Assembly (NCBI GenBank): GCA_022827885.1 | Contig: JAJEIP010000054.1 | Span: 1-62,571, forward strand | Direction of reading: 5' to 3' | Source of the DNA: Candidatus Poribacteria bacterium | GTDB taxonomy: Bacteria; Poribacteria; WGA-4E; WGA-3G | DNA length: 62,571 nt | In this document: positions 35,125 through 43,985 of the stretch, piece by piece | Layout of the letters: each line of letters starts with the position of its first letter | Numbering within the stretch: the first letter of the stretch is position 1 | Position numbers and translations under genes: made by a program | The notes under the pieces: model-generated | The model's database searches: none | What the model was told of the DNA's origin: nothing | What the model saw: only the letters and a program-made list of their open reading frames with translations

Positions 35125-37527
35125 TTAAAAACGGTTTTGTGCCCACTGACACCTGTGTTTCCATTCCTCCGCTTTAAGTGTGACACCGTGGGGCAACGTC
35201 TCATCTTTCGCGATCATCTCAAAAACCTCTATTGCAGTTTCATAATCTTTCTGATGATAGGCATTAACGCCTATTGTTCTCCGCAGATCCAAAACGAGAC
35301 TTTGATACTGTTGCGGTGCCAATAGTGCCAGCGATGGTATCTCATCTGAACTTCGTGATTTTTCCAAGAGTGCCACCGCCCGGCGTAGGTACTGATTACT
35401 ACTTTGCCACGCGCCTTCTCCGTGAAGCAATTCACCTGCCAAGAGATACGCCAACCACATATCAGGTTCTGTTTGCATACATATCGACAGATATGCCATC
35501 TTTTCCGCCGAATCTATGCGCTCAACCAACACGATACGGAGCAATTCGCGTAGAGACCGATTCTCTCGTATCGCATCATTCAATTGGGCATCCGAATCCA
35601 TTGGGGTTATATCTGGATAAGAGAATACGGCAATGCGTTTGATGCGTCCCCGTTCTATTGTTTCGTGCTCTACTTCGATCGCGGTGTATTCCTCCAATGC
35701 CTTTTCATACGCATCTTTCTGCCAATAGATGTCCCCCTTCAACAGCATCGCCTCTGGACTGAATCTCGTATCCTCCTCACCTGCAATGCGAGTCGCTAAC
35801 GAAAGTGCGTCATCATAATTCCGCATTCGATATTCGCTGTACATTAAGCCTCTTAACGTCCTCAAGTTGTCAGGTTCATCTGATAGCATTGTTCCAAAGG
35901 TTTTCGCGGCAGTGGCAAAATCGTTGCGGTAATATGCCTGCCAAGCGGTATCTCGCAATGCTGCCATCTCATGGGCACAGACCTGTTCAAAAACACTTTG
36001 TCGCTTTAAACGGTATGTCGCGTAAGCGACCTCATCGTCTCGCAGCGGAACTGTTTCCAAAAATTCAGCCCACTCGGCTTCCAGAGCAGATAAATCTTTC
36101 GCGTAATGCTCCACAAAATTGCCGGTCGGAAAAACGCCCTTAAATTTTTCTATGCCGTAGGTATCAACAAGAAACCGAACGAAGGAGCCTGCCAAGAGGT
36201 AACTCCGCGAACCGGCGTGCCCCCAAAACCCAAACCCCATGATTCCTGACAAGGGCGGTGCGACCTCCATCTCACGCATCGCCTTTGCCCACTGATGTCC
36301 TGTAAGCCTACCTTCATCCCAATCCGCGGCGACCGCAATCCCTTCGTGAAGTCCTATTTTTAGACTCACCTTCAACGGGGACCACGGCACAGTAAAGACG
36401 TGCGCCAATTCATGTTTCAGGACAGGATGCGGAAAGCCCTGTGCATGAATGTGAAACCCGTGTCCGAATGGGTCTTCAACAGATGTACCGCGGGCACCAA
36501 TTAACCGCTTTTTCTGTTCAGGGGAGGCATAGATATACGCCCGGACCTTACGAGATTGCATCGTGCCTTCAGGATCGAGATAGTCAGACACCTGTGCATA
36601 CTGAAATTCACAATCATCAGCGATCCGTTCAATCTCCGCTTCAAGCTCGCGGGCATAGAAGATTTCAAAGTGTGCCGTTTCACGCAAGCCGCCGAGTTTG
36701 CGGGCAATATCGGCGCGCGTAGGTCGTATTCCCAACGTTCCTGCATAGCACTGGAAACCGAGTAAGCCGATGGCTAACAGATATACCCCTATAATATGGC
36801 GGGTTTTTAGCGGACTGAAAAGCTTACGCCACCTTAACTGCGGCATCAACCCTGTTTCTCTACTTACCTCACATAGACTGACAGCAAGTCCCAAAAATAG
36901 CAGTGCCCACAACAGCGTTTCCGCCCGTGCGATCAGGAGTGTATTTGTTATCGGAATAACGAAATCATAAATCGGTCCTGGGAAATACCCGAATGTCGCG
37001 TGATACGCAAAGACGGGTGGATGAAATATTAGATTGATAACTACCGGAATACAAGAAAGCAAAATATGACCGCAGTAGGCAAGATATGCCAACCACCGTT
37101 TTTCGATCCAGACCCCGAAAAACACGCCTGCTGCCGTGGCGTATAGGCAACTCATTCCGGACAAAAGAATAAAAAAGAGGAACCCTTCACCGAAGTTGCA
37201 GTTCTCGACGCGAAACGCGTTCAGCAGAATGATACCGAGCGGTAATCCCAATAAACCTGCGTTAAATATCAGTGCCTCATAAAAACACCGCATGACGATT
37301 TGTCCCGGCATACCGCTAAGCGCGCTGGGGTGTCGTTTCATCTGCCGCAACACTGTCAGCGTTACGTGCGCGCCCGCGAAAGAGATACCGAGTGCCATTA
37401 CGGCACAAAACTCAAAGGCAAGAATATTAAACAACGGAACATTGGCAAGTCCCAGCGCCAATACACCGAATGTAATGAACCACAACCAATATGAAAATGT
37501 CCTGTGAACCGTAAGTGTTATGGGCAT
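35125..37527 (-). CDS. Membrane protein with gluzincin peptidase-like and TPR domains
   Basis: An 800-residue protein. The first 265 residues hold about seven hydrophobic segments in ABC-2-permease-like layout. Then comes a peptidase-MA-like domain with the zinc motif HELAH (His372, Glu373, His376) and a downstream LHEGIA whose Glu395 is a plausible third ligand. TPR-like helices fill residues about 530-790. It may be a membrane-anchored zinc peptidase with a protein-binding tail on the outer face. Proteolytic activity is an inference. It is transcribed away from pspA. Confidence 0.7.
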   Translation of the reverse strand: MPITLTVHRTFSYWLWFITFGVLALGLANVPLFNILAFEFCAVMALGISFAGAHVTLTVLRQMKRHPSALSGMPGQIVMRCFYEALIFNAGLLGLPLGIILLNAFRVENCNFGEGFLFFILLSGMSCLYATAAGVFFGVWIEKRWLAYLAYCGHILLSCIPVVINLIFHPPVFAYHATFGYFPGPIYDFVIPITNTLLIARAETLLWALLFLGLAVSLCEVSRETGLMPQLRWRKLFSPLKTRHIIGVYLLAIGLLGFQCYAGTLGIRPTRADIARKLGGLRETAHFEIFYARELEAEIERIADDCEFQYAQVSDYLDPEGTMQSRKVRAYIYASPEQKKRLIGARGTSVEDPFGHGFHIHAQGFPHPVLKHELAHVFTVPWSPLKVSLKIGLHEGIAVAADWDEGRLTGHQWAKAMREMEVAPPLSGIMGFGFWGHAGSRSYLLAGSFVRFLVDTYGIEKFKGVFPTGNFVEHYAKDLSALEAEWAEFLETVPLRDDEVAYATYRLKRQSVFEQVCAHEMAALRDTAWQAYYRNDFATAAKTFGTMLSDEPDNLRTLRGLMYSEYRMRNYDDALSLATRIAGEEDTRFSPEAMLLKGDIYWQKDAYEKALEEYTAIEVEHETIERGRIKRIAVFSYPDITPMDSDAQLNDAIRENRSLRELLRIVLVERIDSAEKMAYLSICMQTEPDMWLAYLLAGELLHGEGAWQSSNQYLRRAVALLEKSRSSDEIPSLALLAPQQYQSLVLDLRRTIGVNAYHQKDYETAIEVFEMIAKDETLPHGVTLKAEEWKHRCQWAQNRF

Positions 37528-37637
37528 CTTTTAAAAATTGACGATCGTGTTTAGTGTCTATTTTACTGAGATATCTCCTCTGTGTCAAGCAGAATTCCAC
37601 TGACGACTGACCACTGGTGCCCCTTATAAAAATTTTC

Positions 37638-37666
37638 TTGCAGTTTTAGAGAAAATATGTTAAAAT
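37638..37666 (+). promoter_or_regulatory. Sigma70-type promoter of pspA
   Basis: TTGCAG (37638-37643) and TAAAAT (37661-37666) are 17 bases apart, 118 bases before the pspA ATG. No sigma54 motif of the classical psp type is seen. Confidence 0.65.
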
Positions 37667-37783
37667 ACGGTAATATGGGTATCTAAACGCGGCGTAAAGC
37701 CGTCAGAGGACACCTGTATAACCCGCAAATCCAATATAGGAAGACCGCGCTTTTAATGCGCACGCTCAACAGGAGAAATTACA

Positions 37784-38620
37784 ATGGCAAATGGATTCAC
37801 ACGATTTTTTAAAGGTATCTGGTACACACTGTCAGGAAAGGCACACGAATCCGCAGATAGAATGATGGAAAACCCCGAAGCCGTCAGAGGCGCTTACGAA
37901 GACATCATTAACGACAAAAAGGGGAATATCCAACGCTATAAGGCAGCAATCGGGCAGCTTATCGCGCTCGTTGAACAGAAAAGATCTACGGTTAAAAGCC
38001 TGACCGACGAAGTCGAACGACTCGAAGAACTCAAATCTGGAGCGATCGCCAAGGCACAGCAGACGGCTGCCCAATTACAAGGCGAAGGACTTTCACAGGA
38101 AGAAATCAAGGTGCACAGTGAATACACGCGATGTGTCGCTGCTTATCAAGACTTCAATTCCAACTTGGTGGAGAAAACAGGTCGGATCACGGAGCTCGAA
38201 GGCGAGATTGAAAGTGCGCAGGCTGATATTGAGTCCCACAAACTTCAGATTACCAGTTTACATCGCGATTTAGACAAGATCAAATCCGAGCAGTCTGAGG
38301 CGGTTGCGGATCTGATTACCGCACGGGAACAAGAGGAAATTGCGGATATGCTCTCCGGTATCAGCATGGACGGGACCTCCGCTGAATTGACCCGTATGCG
38401 TGAAATACGTGAGAAAGCGAAAGCGCGTTCAACAGTCGCACAGGAATTGGCTGGCACCGATTCAAAAAGCGAAGAGGAAGAATTCCTCACTGCCGCGCGT
38501 GCCTCTGCTACCAATAACGAATTCGATGCCTTAATCTTCGGCGCCCAGCAAACCGACGCAAAGACAGAGACGGAGACTCCCAAAAAGACAACCGATTCCG
38601 ACTCCGAATTGCCGGTATAA
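37784..38620 (+). CDS. pspA: PspA/IM30 (ESCRT-III superfamily) protein
   Basis: A 278-residue PspA/Vipp1-type protein. The opening MANGFTRFFKGIWYTLSGKA resembles the amphipathic membrane-binding helix; residues about 25-195 form the long coiled coil with ENPEAV-like MMENPEAVRGAYEDII, and a charged, disordered tail ends in DSELPV. PspA proteins polymerise on damaged membranes and share the ESCRT-III fold. Sixty-six bases downstream lies an AAA+ ATPase, suggesting a remodelling pair. AGGAG lies 9 bases before the ATG. Confidence 0.9.
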   Translation: MANGFTRFFKGIWYTLSGKAHESADRMMENPEAVRGAYEDIINDKKGNIQRYKAAIGQLIALVEQKRSTVKSLTDEVERLEELKSGAIAKAQQTAAQLQGEGLSQEEIKVHSEYTRCVAAYQDFNSNLVEKTGRITELEGEIESAQADIESHKLQITSLHRDLDKIKSEQSEAVADLITAREQEEIADMLSGISMDGTSAELTRMREIREKAKARSTVAQELAGTDSKSEEEEFLTAARASATNNEFDALIFGAQQTDAKTETETPKKTTDSDSELPV

Positions 38621-38686
38621 CGCGCCACAAAAACGCAGTATCTCACGCACAGTTGCGTCACCGCGAACAGAAGGGAGCGATGAGCC

Positions 38687-40534
38687 ATAGCCGTTAAAAG
38701 TCCAACCTATACATTCCTGAAAGAAGCCGGACTGCTCATCAATTCGGGGACCTCTCGTAGCCTTGTCCTCTCTGGAAATATCCACGACCTCTTCTTCGTC
38801 CGAGACGGAGATGCTACGGATTATGTTCCACTCGTCCCCTTCCTGACCCGTAGCTGGGACATTCCAGGGTTCATCCTAATCGTTTACGAACTTAACGGAC
38901 CCATCCGATTTGCGAAAGCGGCTGAACGTGAAAAGGTTAAACATGCGTTCAATCTATGGCGCGGCGCAACGGAGGCACATCTTGACACAAATGCCAGCAC
39001 GGGTGCCTCCCGTCCAATACAAGCAGGTGTTGAACGCACCGCCCCTACCGAAGACACCTCTTTTACGCAGTACATGAATGATGCAATCGGTAGTCCTACA
39101 TTGGCACTTGAACTTCTACGGCAGTTCTGCCTGCTCTCCCGCACGACAAATCCTCAAGGTGAAAAACGACTACAGGAAAAATTGATAATCCTGATTGAAG
39201 CAACCGACATGTTGCTACCGGAAGGCGAAATCCGGAGTTTGTCTCTACAGGATAGACACCGGGTCAGTATCGTTCAGGATTGGATATCAGATTCCAATTT
39301 CATGGAAGGGAACGATACCGTGATTTTCATCGCGGAATCAGCAAGCCTCTTGAACTCTCGGATCACACGGCTGCCACAGGTCATCATCCTCGAAATACCG
39401 GCACCCGGGATGGTAGAACGCCAACATTTTATCTCGTGGTTTAACAACACACCGAAGTTAGTGGAAAAACCGCTAAACCTTTGGGGGACACAAGCCCAAT
39501 TGGCGATGCTCACAGCAGGCTTATCCATTCAAGCCCTGCGACAGATGCTCCTTTCGGCGCGCTACTCCGGTGAGAGATTACAACCTGAAACTGTTATCGA
39601 CAAAGTGTCCGAATTCATCCAAGCACAGTTAGGCGATGATGTCGTAGAATTCAAAAAGCCTGCACACAGCCTCAAGGACATCGTTGGCAACCAAAAATTA
39701 GTGGATTTCCTGAAGACGCAATTGATTCCGCGTATCACCTCAACCGGTCCCGATGCGATCCCCGGTATGAGCGTCTGTGGTCCCATCGGTAGCGGGAAAA
39801 CGTTCATTTTCGAGGGACTCGCCGGTGAACTCGACATCCCTGTGCTCGTCCTCAAGAATATTCGGAGTATGTGGTTCGGCCAAACAGACGTTATTTTTGA
39901 ACGACTCCGACGCTTACTGATGGCTCTTGTGAAAGTGCTTATCTTCGTTGATGAAGCGGACACCCAATTCGGCAATGTCGGGACGGATGCCCATAGCACA
40001 GAACGGCGTTTGACAGGAAAGATACAGGCGATGATGTCGGATCCGCAACTCCGCGGCAACATCACGTGGCTTCTGATGACCGCTCGGATTTATCACCTTT
40101 CTCCCGACCTACGGCGCGAGGGCAGAGTCGGGGATATGGTAATCCCGGTGCTCGACCCGAAAGGCGAGGATCGCGAGGCGTTCCTCCGCTGGACGCTTGC
40201 CCAAGTTCTTCCGGGTCCTCTGTCTGAAGATGCAGTTGAACGACTTGTGAAACTGACAGAAGACTATTCCGCGGCGAGTTTCGCATCGCTGCGTTCCGAC
40301 TTAGAAGCCGCCAGTCTCATCAAGCAAGATAAACTAACACTCGATGAAATCATCGCCGTCGCGGAAGACCGCATCCTACCGAACATCGGTCCGATTCGAC
40401 GCTATCAAACCTTGCAAGCCCTCATCAACTGCACACGAAAATCCCTACTCCCCGGCGACTATTCCGCTGACATTCGAGAATCGTGGATGAAACAAATTGC
40501 CCACCTTGAAGCGATAGGTGTTAGAGATCGATAA
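38687..40534 (+). CDS. AAA+ ATPase partner of PspA, start codon irregular
   Basis: A protein of about 615 residues with Walker A GPIGSGKT (about 365-372), Walker B VLIFVDEAD (Asp422, Glu423) and arginine-rich LSPDLRREGR. The N-terminal domain reads LVLSGNIHDLFFV and YVPLVPFL. An ORF from the first ATG (39074) loses 129 residues of this clearly coding region. The frame extends back only to 38684, after a TGA; the possible start is ATA at 38687, behind AAGGGAG. An ATG at 38680 with that ribosome site is one base out of frame and stops after five codons, so a one-base insertion or an assembly error is equally likely. It overlaps the convergent Gfo/Idh gene by 14 bases. Confidence 0.75.
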   Translation: MAVKSPTYTFLKEAGLLINSGTSRSLVLSGNIHDLFFVRDGDATDYVPLVPFLTRSWDIPGFILIVYELNGPIRFAKAAEREKVKHAFNLWRGATEAHLDTNASTGASRPIQAGVERTAPTEDTSFTQYMNDAIGSPTLALELLRQFCLLSRTTNPQGEKRLQEKLIILIEATDMLLPEGEIRSLSLQDRHRVSIVQDWISDSNFMEGNDTVIFIAESASLLNSRITRLPQVIILEIPAPGMVERQHFISWFNNTPKLVEKPLNLWGTQAQLAMLTAGLSIQALRQMLLSARYSGERLQPETVIDKVSEFIQAQLGDDVVEFKKPAHSLKDIVGNQKLVDFLKTQLIPRITSTGPDAIPGMSVCGPIGSGKTFIFEGLAGELDIPVLVLKNIRSMWFGQTDVIFERLRRLLMALVKVLIFVDEADTQFGNVGTDAHSTERRLTGKIQAMMSDPQLRGNITWLLMTARIYHLSPDLRREGRVGDMVIPVLDPKGEDREAFLRWTLAQVLPGPLSEDAVERLVKLTEDYSAASFASLRSDLEAASLIKQDKLTLDEIIAVAEDRILPNIGPIRRYQTLQALINCTRKSLLPGDYSADIRESWMKQIAHLEAIGVRDR

Positions 40535-41663
40535 CCTCTCCAGTTGCCGCTGAACGATACCCGGCACAGATAATTTCCACGGAGTGTGCCGCAAATTCTG
40601 CGTTCATTTCGCTCTCTACACCCTTTTCAATACAATCAACAAAGGCACCGAATTCACGGGCACTGTCGTCATCACTCCCGACCTCTATCCATTGCTGCTT
40701 CGGAGGTATCTTAATCTCTGCTTGTGTGCTACTCCACATCCCCATCGGATCGAGCGGATGCGGTGAAGGCGGTTCAAACGCCGGTTCAGCGGCAAAAACC
40801 TCCAAACGGTTCGCTGACGCATCAAAGGTCAGGCTCCCTTCAGTGCCGGCGAGATGCACCTTTCGGACGCCCCCTTGGGCATGACTCTGCCACCCGTAAC
40901 GTCCACCGGCGATCGTGGCTGTGATCCCATCTTCCAACGTTAGGAGCAAAGCACCGAAATCTTCAACACCGCAGCCGAGGTGTTCCTTAAAGAAATAGTT
41001 CGCCGTTCCACCGAACACACGCTGCACCCGTTTCTGTGTTAACCAATTCACCATAGACACCGCATAGACACCGACGTCGAACATTTCAGGTTTCGCTTCA
41101 ACGAAACTGTAGCGTTCACGTTCAGATTTTTCCACCCTTTTTTGTCCGACAGGCGCGCTACCCGGATGTCCCTTAGAGAACAAGACATCACAATGAACCG
41201 CCTGAAGTTCGCCGATGTTCCCACTTGTCAACGCCTGCTGGACAGTGCGTGCCCATGCACTGTGGATGTTGCTGAACATCTGGCTTCGCACACCACGCTT
41301 CGCAACCGCCGCAACGATTTTCTCCGCATCTTCCGGAGTGAACGCCATCGGCTTATCGAGATAGACGTGCTTTCCCGCTTCCGCACATTTCGCACCTATA
41401 CGCCCGCGACGTTCTACGTCTGTACAGAGACTTACGATATGCACATCCTCGCGTGCGAGTGCGGCATCGAGGTCTATGAACGGCAAATCCAAAGATTCAG
41501 CGAGCGAACGTGCCAATCTAATCCGTTCTGGGGGTGCATCCGGTTCATCGGCGAAAGCGACCAACCGACAGCGTGCGTCCTGTGCGAAACTTGATGCGTA
41601 ATTCTCTTGATGTGTGCGATTTCCACCGAGTAGGAGAACCCCATATTTTCCATTCTGTTGCAT
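40521..41663 (-). CDS. Gfo/Idh/MocA-family oxidoreductase
   Basis: A 380-residue NAD(P)-dependent sugar or cyclitol dehydrogenase-like protein. The N-terminal Rossmann domain has GVLLLGGNRTHQ, IVSLCTDVERR and the EKP-like motif YLDKPMA (about 106-112); the C-terminal domain has MFDVGVYAVSMVNWL. The usual catalytic Lys of EKP is kept in DKP. It sits 2 bases downstream of a small related gene, and its stop overlaps the AAA+ gene end by 14 bases. The substrate is unknown; a 3-keto-sugar pathway with the DUF1080 gene is possible. Confidence 0.85.
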   Translation of the reverse strand: MQQNGKYGVLLLGGNRTHQENYASSFAQDARCRLVAFADEPDAPPERIRLARSLAESLDLPFIDLDAALAREDVHIVSLCTDVERRGRIGAKCAEAGKHVYLDKPMAFTPEDAEKIVAAVAKRGVRSQMFSNIHSAWARTVQQALTSGNIGELQAVHCDVLFSKGHPGSAPVGQKRVEKSERERYSFVEAKPEMFDVGVYAVSMVNWLTQKRVQRVFGGTANYFFKEHLGCGVEDFGALLLTLEDGITATIAGGRYGWQSHAQGGVRKVHLAGTEGSLTFDASANRLEVFAAEPAFEPPSPHPLDPMGMWSSTQAEIKIPPKQQWIEVGSDDDSAREFGAFVDCIEKGVESEMNAEFAAHSVEIICAGYRSAATGEVIDL

Positions 41664-41665
41664 GT

Positions 41666-42109
41666 CTAAGCCTCCAAGGTAATAGGTTGACCGCTCTCAA
41701 GCGATTGCGCGATAGCCGCTGTCAATTCACCCGTGGCACCCAATTGTGGAGATGTCGCGTTCAGGTAGTGCCGACCCACCGGCGTTTCATGATAGATAAC
41801 ACCTTTATTACCGACCAACATGATGTCGATCGCTGTCTCGACTTCGACCCGATTGACACTCAACAGTGCCATCTGTCCGCCTACATAATGGAGCATTACC
41901 GTGACCTGTGTTGCGCCTGCATCTCCTTGCGCATAGACCCGCGCTGGGGACGAGGGCATCCATCCATTCGCGAGTGCTGCCATCTCTGACACCGGTGATA
42001 GCAAATTCGGGGCATCACCCGCCACATGCAGGACGCACCGCAGGAACACTGGACTCCCAATCCGTTCTTTCTCAAGGACAGATTGAACAGATTTTTTAAG
42101 CAATTCCAT
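41666..42109 (-). CDS. Small protein resembling a Gfo/Idh/MocA C-terminal domain
   Basis: A 147-residue protein with no Rossmann motif. The part GSPVFLRCVLHVAGDAP, VTVMLHYVGGQMALLSVNR and VGNKGVIYHETPVGRHYL looks like the C-terminal beta domain of Gfo/Idh/MocA oxidoreductases, which suggests a split or stand-alone partner. Its stop is 2 bases before the start of the oxidoreductase gene, so the two are co-transcribed and probably work together. The assignment rests on pattern alone. Confidence 0.6.
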   Translation of the reverse strand: MELLKKSVQSVLEKERIGSPVFLRCVLHVAGDAPNLLSPVSEMAALANGWMPSSPARVYAQGDAGATQVTVMLHYVGGQMALLSVNRVEVETAIDIMLVGNKGVIYHETPVGRHYLNATSPQLGATGELTAAIAQSLESGQPITLEA

Positions 42110-42184
42110 TTTTTCTCCTATCTTTACCGTAAAAACAATCCTCTAATCGCGACACTTCGACCTATAAGACACACCAAAAAAATG

Positions 42185-42214
42185 TTGACGAATCTACTTA
42201 CATTATGCTATATT
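42185..42214 (+). promoter_or_regulatory. Extended -10 promoter of the rhodanese gene
   Basis: TTGACG (42185-42190) and TATATT (42209-42214) are 18 bases apart, with TGC before the -10 box. The leader to the ATG at 42330 is about 110 nt. Confidence 0.65.
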
Positions 42215-42329
42215 TTCTCAAACTCGTTTTGGCTTTCACTTTATGAGTACGGGCTTGCAAGCTGCGCCCTACACTGCCAAAATTCTTTCAAGTTCAATCA
42301 ACAGTTTTCAACCCTTATGGAGGAAAATA

Positions 42330-42695
42330 ATGCCGCTAAAAACCCTTAAAGAACTCGTTGCTGAAGCGAAAGCGAATGTCGGACACATTTCACCCGATGA
42401 ACTTACGGACGCAAAACAATCGGTTGTCCTGATAGATGTGCGTGACGAACCAGACTACGATGAAGAACATCTACCGGAGGCAGTTTCTCTACCGCGCGGC
42501 TACCTTGAACTCGATATTGATGAGATCGTCCCTGACGCAGACACACACATCGTTACGTATTGCGGCGGTGGCACCCGTGCGACGCTCTCCGCGCAGACGC
42601 TAAAAAACATGGGTTATGAAAACGTATCCGTGCTAACGGGCGGATTCCGTGGTTGGAAAGCCGAAGGACTCCCCACCGAAGCGTCGGATGAATAA
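42330..42695 (+). CDS. Rhodanese-like sulfurtransferase
   Basis: A 121-residue single-domain rhodanese. VVLIDVRDEPDYDEEHLPEA and the active-site loop YCGGGTRA with Cys78 are clear, followed by GFRGWKAEGLP. It would carry a persulfide sulfur or handle thiosulfate; the partner is unknown. The ATG at 42330 was chosen because GGAGG lies 6 bases upstream; the longer frame from 42243 has no ribosome site. Single-gene unit with its own promoter. Confidence 0.88.
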   Translation: MPLKTLKELVAEAKANVGHISPDELTDAKQSVVLIDVRDEPDYDEEHLPEAVSLPRGYLELDIDEIVPDADTHIVTYCGGGTRATLSAQTLKNMGYENVSVLTGGFRGWKAEGLPTEASDE

Positions 42696-42889
42696 GTATC
42701 TCTGTGCAGGTAGATTAGCATAGCTGACAGACATTGTCAACATTTTAGGTCTTCAGCAGATTTTTAATTATATCTTGCGGGGGAACAACACCGTTTCAGA
42801 GTTTGACGCGCCTTTTTAAGAGTCGCTTTCCACTCCGTTCCAAGCTTGGTTTTTGATGTTACGGTTTATAGACACCAAGGGAGAAAATT

Positions 42890-43918
42890 ATGCGCCACAG
42901 ATACATCCTCTTCGTCCTGATACTCGTCGCACTCTTCATCGGCAATAGCGATGGACAGAAGAAACAACTCAATGTCTTTACGTGGGCGGGTTATGTCAGT
43001 GACGACATCCGCGAGGGATTTGAAAAGGAATACGGGGTGAATGTCCTCATTGATACTTATGCGAGCAACGAGGATCTCCTTGCGAAGTTGTTAGCAGGTG
43101 CGACGGGATATGATATCATTATGCCGTCGGACTATATGGTGTCAATTTTAATCAAACAAAATCTGTTAGCCGAACTGAATCGCGACAATATCCCAAATTT
43201 CCAAAATATCAGTCCACTGTTTCTCGGGAAATACTTCGATGCCGAAAACCGATATTCTATTCCTTACACATTCGGCACTGCGGGGATTGCCTACGATTCG
43301 TCCGTCGTCACACCGGCACCCGATAGTTGGACAGTGCTTTGGGACACGCAATACAAGAACCAATTCAGCATGTTAGACGACCAGCGCGAGACCATCGGTG
43401 CTGCACTAAAAATGCTCGGATACAGCCTCAACACCACCGATCCAAATGAAATTAAAGCAGCGAAAGAGAAACTCATCACCCAGAAACCGCTCGTGAAACA
43501 GTATAAAAGCGAGGCAGAAGAACTCCTCATCGCCGGGGATGTCGTCATGGCGCACTGCTGGAGCGGCGATGCGTTCCGGGCAACCGAAACCCGTCCAACG
43601 ATCCGATACGTGATCCCCAAAGAAGGGTCAAGCCAGTTCATCGACGCGGTCTGTATTCCGAAATCCGCACCGCATAAGGCACTCGCCGAGCAATTTCTCA
43701 ACTATCTTCTTCGTCCAGAAGTCAATGCCAAGATTACGGCTTTTACGAAATACGGAACCTGCGTACCTACGGCGAAAGAACACTTACCGGAACACCTACG
43801 GGAACACAAATTTATCTATCCGCCAGCAGAGGTTTTGGAATCCCTTGAGTGGCTGAAAGATCCGGGGGATTTCACGAGACACTACAACCGCGCATGGGAA
43901 GAAATTAAGGCAAAATAA
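42890..43918 (+). CDS. Polyamine-type ABC substrate-binding protein (PotD-like)
   Basis: A 342-residue exported solute-binding protein with a signal peptide of about 22 residues. LNVFTWAGYVSDDIREGFEKEYG, YDIIMPSDYMV and the PFGTAGIAYDSS-like FGTAGIAYD segment match PotD/PotF spermidine/putrescine binders. No permease or ATPase genes are adjacent, so it is an orphan unless they lie elsewhere. GGGAG lies about 8 bases before the ATG. Confidence 0.85.
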   Translation: MRHRYILFVLILVALFIGNSDGQKKQLNVFTWAGYVSDDIREGFEKEYGVNVLIDTYASNEDLLAKLLAGATGYDIIMPSDYMVSILIKQNLLAELNRDNIPNFQNISPLFLGKYFDAENRYSIPYTFGTAGIAYDSSVVTPAPDSWTVLWDTQYKNQFSMLDDQRETIGAALKMLGYSLNTTDPNEIKAAKEKLITQKPLVKQYKSEAEELLIAGDVVMAHCWSGDAFRATETRPTIRYVIPKEGSSQFIDAVCIPKSAPHKALAEQFLNYLLRPEVNAKITAFTKYGTCVPTAKEHLPEHLREHKFIYPPAEVLESLEWLKDPGDFTRHYNRAWEEIKAK

Positions 43919-43985
43919 AATAGCATCTCTTTCTCTTCCCACACACGACTCAGCCCCTATTTGTGTTGACAAGGAGGAAAGAACG

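Noticed and set aside
38645-38686. In-frame TGA at 38681 as a selenocysteine codon in the AAA+ gene
   Set aside because: There is no start codon or protein-like sequence upstream of it, and AAGGGAG just before it marks the gene start.
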